DNA of 64,000 nucleotides from Muribaculaceae bacterium (lineage in GTDB: Bacteria; Bacteroidota; Bacteroidia; Bacteroidales; Muribaculaceae): positions 1-64,000 of the forward strand of contig JAEDFO010000003.1 in the NCBI GenBank assembly GCA_016292745.1, written 5' to 3'. Position 1 is the first letter of the stretch. Each line of letters begins with the position of its first letter. The notes below the pieces were generated by a model. The model worked only from the letters and a program-made list of their open reading frames with translations, was not told where the DNA came from and did no database searches. The translations under genes and the position numbers were made by a program. Positions 59,905 to 64,000 of the stretch are shown one piece after another.

Positions 59905-60666
59905 ATGGACATTAACGATATTATTAAGCCGGAAAACCTTGTTTACACCAAGCCCCGACTGATGAACGACAACCATATGCACTACTGCCCTGGATGCAGC
60001 CATGGCGTGGTGCACAAGCTAATTGCCGAAGTTATCGACGAATTAGGCATGGAAGAGAAGAGCGTGGGCGTAAGCCCCGTTGGATGCTCGGTTTTTGCCT
60101 ACAACTATATCGACATCGACTGGATTGAAGCTGCACACGGCCGCGCTCCGGCAGTGGCTACTGCAGTAAAGCGTCTTATGCCCGACAAGTTGGTGTTCAC
60201 CTACCAAGGCGACGGCGACCTTGCAGCCATCGGCACATGCGAAACCATCCAGGCAGCCAACCGCGGTGAAAACATCGCCATAATATTCATCAACAATGCA
60301 ATTTACGGTATGACCGGAGGACAAATGGCACCAACCACCCTCATAGGAATGAAGACAGCCACAACGCCTTACGGACGTCGGGTTGACCTGAACGGATATC
60401 CTTTCAAAGTGTCGGACACCATGGCATTGCTCGAAGGAACATGCTACGTAACCCGTCAGAGCGTCCACACTCCTGCAGCAGTGCGCAAGGCAAAGGCAGC
60501 CATTAAGAAAGCATTCCAGAACAGCATGGCTGGCAAAGGCACATCGATGGTTGAAATTGTAAGCTCATGTAATTCAGGTTGGAAAATGTCGCCTGTCGAT
60601 GCCAACAAATGGATGAGCGAGCATATGTTTTCACAGTACCCGTTAGGCGACATTAAAGACATTTAG
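59905..60666 (+). CDS. vorA: 2-oxoacid:ferredoxin oxidoreductase beta subunit (ThDP-binding)
   Basis: The 253-residue subunit holds the diphosphate-binding motif GDGDLAAIG...NNAIYGMTGGQ that coordinates Mg-ThDP. The start HYCPGCSHGVVHKLI contributes two of the Cys residues that usually bind a further Fe-S cluster in this subunit. A third Cys lies in SPVGCSVFA. It is followed by the gamma gene after 3 nt. The name vorA follows the usual VOR nomenclature. KorB is the 2-oxoglutarate equivalent. Confidence 0.9.
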   Translation: MDINDIIKPENLVYTKPRLMNDNHMHYCPGCSHGVVHKLIAEVIDELGMEEKSVGVSPVGCSVFAYNYIDIDWIEAAHGRAPAVATAVKRLMPDKLVFTYQGDGDLAAIGTCETIQAANRGENIAIIFINNAIYGMTGGQMAPTTLIGMKTATTPYGRRVDLNGYPFKVSDTMALLEGTCYVTRQSVHTPAAVRKAKAAIKKAFQNSMAGKGTSMVEIVSSCNSGWKMSPVDANKWMSEHMFSQYPLGDIKDI

Positions 60667-60669
60667 ATT

Positions 60670-61206
60670 ATGAAGACCGAAATTATCATAGCAGGATTCG
60701 GCGGACAGGGAGTGCTTTCGATGGGTAAGATTCTTGCCTATTCCGGACTTATGGAGGACAAGGAAGTGACATGGATGCCATCGTACGGGCCCGAGCAACG
60801 TGGTGGCACAGCCAACGTTACCGTAATCCTCTCCGACGAGCGCATCAGCTCGCCCATCCTCAACTCTTACGATATGGTGGTTGTCCTCAACCAGCAAAGT
60901 CTCGACAAGTTCCAAAGCAAAGTTAAACCTGGAGGCATCCTTATTTACGACAACTACGGCATCCACACGCCGCCCACTCGCACCGATATCAAGGTATATT
61001 GCATCGAAGCAATGAATGCCACTTTCGAACTTGGCAACAACAAGGCATTTAACATGATTGTCCTCGGAGCAATGCTGAAACTGAACTCGATAGTAACCAT
61101 TGAAAGTGTTGTAAAGGCCCTGAAGAAGACCCTTCCCGAACGTCACCACCATATGATTCCGATGAACGAAGAAGCGCTTCGCAAAGGCATGTCGCTTATC
61201 AAATAG
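60670..61206 (+). CDS. vorC: 2-oxoacid:ferredoxin oxidoreductase gamma subunit
   Basis: The 178-residue subunit has the family start IIIAGFGGQGVLSMGKILA and the conserved PSYGPEQRGGTANVTV segment, which binds CoA in related enzymes. It closes the four-gene operon. A strong bidirectional hairpin begins 25 nt after its stop. Confidence 0.92.
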   Translation: MKTEIIIAGFGGQGVLSMGKILAYSGLMEDKEVTWMPSYGPEQRGGTANVTVILSDERISSPILNSYDMVVVLNQQSLDKFQSKVKPGGILIYDNYGIHTPPTRTDIKVYCIEAMNATFELGNNKAFNMIVLGAMLKLNSIVTIESVVKALKKTLPERHHHMIPMNEEALRKGMSLIK

Positions 61207-61230
61207 CCCTTTGCGGGCAACTACATAACC

Positions 61231-61272
61231 AAGAGGCTGCGCCGTAACTGAAGACGCAGCCTCTTGATTTTA
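61231..61272. terminator. bidirectional intrinsic terminator
   Basis: AAGAGGCTGCG (61231-61241) and its exact complement (61255-61265) form an 11-bp stem with a 13-nt loop, followed by GATTTTAA on the plus strand. It ends the oxidoreductase operon and can also stop the convergent serine hydrolase transcript. Confidence 0.9.
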
Positions 61273-61289
61273 ATCCTCCTCAATCGAGA

Positions 61290-62507
61290 TTATTTTGTTC
61301 TGCCGGTGAATGCATCCACCCCTTTGGTGTCGACACTGTTAGCAAAGAACTTTTCAGCAGCCTTGCTTACGGCATCGTTCCATGGCTGAGGGCCACTCAC
61401 CTGAACGACCCACAGACGAAGCTGTTTTTTGTGCCAATTGACAATGCAATTTGTCCCCCATGCACCACCATGGCCAAACCATGCCTCTTCATTGTCCTCA
61501 ACAGGGGCAGAAAGGCCAAGCGAATAGCCACCCATGTGTTTTGGACGTGTCGTCACAGCAAGAATCGACTTAACAGTCTCTTCCTTAAGAATGCGTACAC
61601 CATTGTCGCCCATACCAAGATTCATAAGCATTTTGTAGAACTTAAGTTGGTCGTTGGCAGTTGTCCAAAGTCCTGCACCAGCCGAAGCAAACACATGCGA
61701 ATCGTTGTATGGGCGCTGCTGCCACGGATTCTCCTCAAGCCATTTTGCCGGCTTGTCCTCGCTGGTTTCATACAGATGAATCTGAGTGGCAAGTTGCTTA
61801 TCGGTTGGCCAGAACCATGTCGACTTCATACCGAGTGGGTCGAGTACGTTCTCCTTAAGATACTGTTCCCACTTCATACCGGTAACTGTTTCAACAATAG
61901 CCGCACCTATGTCGATACCAGTGTTTGAATACAGTTCGCGGGTGCCCGGTTCAAACATAATAGGCGATGCAGCAGCCACCGAGGCAGTCTGGCGTAACGG
62001 TGCGCCACCCGACCATCCTCCACCACGCACATCGTTGCGCTTGGCGCTGATTTCAAAGGGGAAACCTCCTGTGTGGTTGAGCACCATGCGTACTGTCAAC
62101 ACATTCTTTGCTCTAACGAGAGTGCGAACACTGTCGTTCTTGGCAACCTCAACCCACAATTCATTGAATTCAGGCAGATACTTCGACACTGGGTCGTCAA
62201 GCGACAGTTTCCCATCTTCAACGAGTTTCGCGATAGTTACACCGCAGAAACCCTTGGTTTGCGAGCATTCCATAAACACGTCGTCCATACCTATAGCGCG
62301 CTTGGCGGCAACATCGGAATATCCTATGCAACATGTCTCCTGCACACCATTGTTATAAAACACACTTATCGCTCCGGCAAGGCTACCCTTATCTAGATAA
62401 GGCTGCAATGCCTCGCGGGCAAAAGTGGTTTTCGACTCCTTTACTTTCACTTGAGCAGATACCGAAAGGCATCCGACCAACATCAGCAGAATAATAAGTT
62501 TTCTCAT
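61290..62507 (-). CDS. serine hydrolase, beta-lactamase/class C family
   Basis: The 405-residue exported protein has a signal peptide (cleavage after SVSAQ, residue 19). It shows the penicillin-recognising fold: Ser82-Gln-Thr-Lys85 (SxxK), YSN about residue 197 (YxN) and FGHGGAWGTN near the C-terminus (HGG-type third box). It could be an esterase, D-aminopeptidase or transesterase. The HGG box in place of KTG makes a true beta-lactamase less likely. It lies downstream of a GH97 gene in the same orientation, with its own -7 box. Confidence 0.9.
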   Translation of the reverse strand: MRKLIILLMLVGCLSVSAQVKVKESKTTFAREALQPYLDKGSLAGAISVFYNNGVQETCCIGYSDVAAKRAIGMDDVFMECSQTKGFCGVTIAKLVEDGKLSLDDPVSKYLPEFNELWVEVAKNDSVRTLVRAKNVLTVRMVLNHTGGFPFEISAKRNDVRGGGWSGGAPLRQTASVAAASPIMFEPGTRELYSNTGIDIGAAIVETVTGMKWEQYLKENVLDPLGMKSTWFWPTDKQLATQIHLYETSEDKPAKWLEENPWQQRPYNDSHVFASAGAGLWTTANDQLKFYKMLMNLGMGDNGVRILKEETVKSILAVTTRPKHMGGYSLGLSAPVEDNEEAWFGHGGAWGTNCIVNWHKKQLRLWVVQVSGPQPWNDAVSKAAEKFFANSVDTKGVDAFTGRTK

Positions 62508-62571
62508 TATTATGGTAATTTGATTGGTTAATAATTTCAGATGTCAGCGCCATCACAATGGCAATGGCATT

Positions 62572-62579
62572 CAAAATTA
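62572..62579 (-). promoter_or_regulatory. -7 promoter box for serine hydrolase gene
   Basis: Minus strand TAATTTTG, an exact TAnnTTTG, lies 65 nt upstream of the ATG and between the GH97 stop and the hydrolase. Confidence 0.45.
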
Positions 62580-62619
62580 GTTATTATCATCGAAATACTG
62601 ATAAAGTAACCCGGGAAAT

Positions 62620-64000
62620 TTATCGGACGACGATAATCACGCCACTATTAGGAAGGATTTCCACATGGGTCAAAGCTGCAGCCTTTACCGAGCGAACTTT
62701 GGCCACGAAGTCGTCGGCTGTTGACTGTTCTCCCTTAGCCAAGCGCTTGCGCACTGCTTTTGAGGCATATACATCGTAATACAATGTTGCATCAGTGCCT
62801 TCAAGCATCGACAAGTCAAGTTTTATACTTAGGGGCTCCGCTGTGGCGTTTACTCCTGCCACATACCACACATTGCCACTTCTGCGCGCCAGCACCACAT
62901 ATTTGCCGGGATATCCATCGATAAAGCGTGTTTCGTCCCAATGGGTGGGAACTTGCTTCATAAAATCGATGCACAACGACGGAGCGTCAGTGAGGTTATT
63001 TGGGGTGAGGGCAAAATTCTGGACCGGATTCTGGAACAGCACTGCGGTTGCAATCTGAAACAAATCGGAAGTTCGGCGCACGTTACCGCTGTTGTTGTCG
63101 CGGCCAAGACGTCGATTGAGAAATGTCCCACCAAACTCCATGCACCCCACAGCATTACGGATAAACGGATGAGTGGCGGCATTCACAGCCTCAACGTCGC
63201 AGAAATGCTGCTGGAAATAAATGTTCTCCGAGGCAAGCACAGCTTCGCTGCCCACATAGTTGGGATACATACGTTCCCAGCCTCGAGGCAATGTGCAGCC
63301 GTGGAATATCACCATCAGTCCAAAATCGTTGGCATCTGAAAGTATGCTTTCATACAGACGCATCGTCTCCTGCTTGTCGCCGCCAAAGAAATCCACCTTG
63401 ATGCCTTTCACTCCATTGTCGCGAAGCCATTTCATCTCTTTCTTACGCACTATAGGGTTGTCCATGCGGTTTACAGGACCCTGCTCAATATCATTCCAAT
63501 ATCCGCTTGAGCTATACCATAGCAATGGCTCCACACCCTTGCCATGAGCATATGCAATTAGCTGCGCCATTCGCTCAGCACCTATGTTATTGTCCCAATA
63601 GTTGTCGATTAGAGTATACTCGTAGCCCATTTCAGCAGCAAAGTCGATATACTTCACTATGTCGTCGAAATTTATGCTGGCATCTTGCCATACAATCCAG
63701 CTCCACGTGCCACGACCGCCAGCATAATCAGTTGTTGGCTCATATAGCGGCTCAAGCACGTCCCAATATATCGTACTTTCAACTATTGGGGCCAACGAGG
63801 CACCAATGCTTAATGTACGCCAAGGGGTTGCACCAGGCAAGGAGAATGCCGGCTCGCGAGTGCCGTTGCCATTGTTTTCCTCTGCCATCGGAAACTCAAT
63901 CTTGTAACTGTGTCCGTCGAAATCACCAAGTCGTGAGGCGCAATAGCGGCTGTCGACACCGGTTTCGCTGATAAGCGCCCAACGGTCGTTGCCCACCTTG
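62620..64000 (-). CDS. glycoside hydrolase family 97 enzyme, 5' end beyond window
   Basis: About 460 C-terminal residues are visible; the coding frame runs off the window edge, so the signal peptide and most of the N-terminal beta-sandwich are missing. The TIM barrel shows YWDVLEPLYEP, the EYTLIDNYWDNN strand, then GVKGIKVDFFGGDKQ, whose Asp is at the position of the nucleophile in retaining alpha-galactosidase-type GH97. A SEAVLASENIYFQ segment carries candidate acid/base Glu residues. The C-terminal domain has beta-sandwich strands. It is probably an exported alpha-galactosidase or related enzyme, not the inverting alpha-glucosidase SusB. Confidence 0.88.
   Translation of the reverse strand, partial: KVGNDRWALISETGVDSRYCASRLGDFDGHSYKIEFPMAEENNGNGTREPAFSLPGATPWRTLSIGASLAPIVESTIYWDVLEPLYEPTTDYAGGRGTWSWIVWQDASINFDDIVKYIDFAAEMGYEYTLIDNYWDNNIGAERMAQLIAYAHGKGVEPLLWYSSSGYWNDIEQGPVNRMDNPIVRKKEMKWLRDNGVKGIKVDFFGGDKQETMRLYESILSDANDFGLMVIFHGCTLPRGWERMYPNYVGSEAVLASENIYFQQHFCDVEAVNAATHPFIRNAVGCMEFGGTFLNRRLGRDNNSGNVRRTSDLFQIATAVLFQNPVQNFALTPNNLTDAPSLCIDFMKQVPTHWDETRFIDGYPGKYVVLARRSGNVWYVAGVNATAEPLSIKLDLSMLEGTDATLYYDVYASKAVRKRLAKGEQSTADDFVAKVRSVKAAALTHVEILPNSGVIIVVR

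Noticed and set aside
61290..62507. Antibiotic-inactivating beta-lactamase
   Set aside because: The SxxK and YxN motifs are present, but the third box is HGG and the overall pattern fits esterase or peptidase-type serine hydrolases. A resistance claim is not supported.
1..64000. tRNA, rRNA, CRISPR, insertion sequence or phage genes
   Set aside because: I looked for cloverleaf-like intergenic segments, repeat-spacer patterns, transposase or integrase motifs and found none.

Overview
The window is chromosomal DNA from a member of the Bacteroidota, most likely order Bacteroidales. The evidence is the gene set: ricT-gldH-PBP1A, ruvA-sprA, type IX secretion (T9SS) cargo proteases, a TonB cluster with two exbD genes, GH97 and GH3 enzymes, and a VorDBAC-type 2-oxoacid:ferredoxin oxidoreductase. 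The promoter signal agrees: at least twenty genes are preceded by the Bacteroidota -7 box TAnnTTTG, a few also with a TTTG/TTG -33 element 18-21 nt upstream. A Muribaculaceae-like gut organism would fit, but that placement is a guess. I saw no rRNA, tRNA, CRISPR array, insertion sequence or prophage. The window looks like core chromosome.

Layout. 1-2.2 kb (+): pheS, crcB/fluC, nth, ending in a 19-bp perfect-stem terminator shared with the convergent PBP1A. 2.2-8.9 kb (-): a zapB-like gene, zapA, a terminator-like hairpin, rny, ricT, gldH, PBP1A, which joins cell division, RNA decay, surface and cell-wall functions. 9-13.6 kb: guanine deaminase (+), then ybaK-aroC-radical SAM and ndk-M23/LysM peptidase (-). 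13.8-21.6 kb (-): ispD-recG; pyrB-pyrI-flavin reductase-glyA; sufT-lpxH. 21.6-31.3 kb: ruvA-sprA (-), where sprA encodes the giant T9SS translocon barrel, and two small beta-barrel genes (+), each with its own promoter. 31.3-38.6 kb (-): priA and two tandem subtilases with signs of T9SS C-terminal sorting domains.

38.7-46.6 kb is the TonB energy region: exbB-exbD-exbD-tonB, a frameshifted lipoprotein carrying a second TonB C-terminal domain, a convergent YgjP-type metallopeptidase, and an operon of a small membrane protein, a PstS-like lipoprotein and a TPR protein. A 44-codon small ORF with a CxxCH motif lies in the exbB leader. 46.7-48.1 kb: gdhA. 48.3-54.4 kb (-): a translationally coupled operon of a 5'-nucleotidase-like phosphoesterase, a NagZ-type GH3 and a GH3-serine hydrolase fusion, which looks like nucleotide and cell-wall sugar salvage. 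It is preceded by a 580-nt gene-free leader with strong hairpins. 54.9-57.6 kb (-): a membrane-anchored AraC-type regulator and gpmI. 57.8-61.2 kb (+): a DUF2461 gene and the four-gene 2-oxoacid:ferredoxin oxidoreductase operon. 61.3-64 kb (-): a serine hydrolase and a GH97 gene cut by the window edge.

No wholly new system is obvious. The best leads are the frameshifted TonB-domain lipoprotein, the small ORFs in the exbB and pyrB leaders, the GH3-hydrolase salvage operon with its structured leader, promoters whose -7 box is made from the preceding terminator's U-tract, and the direct adjacency of rny and ricT.
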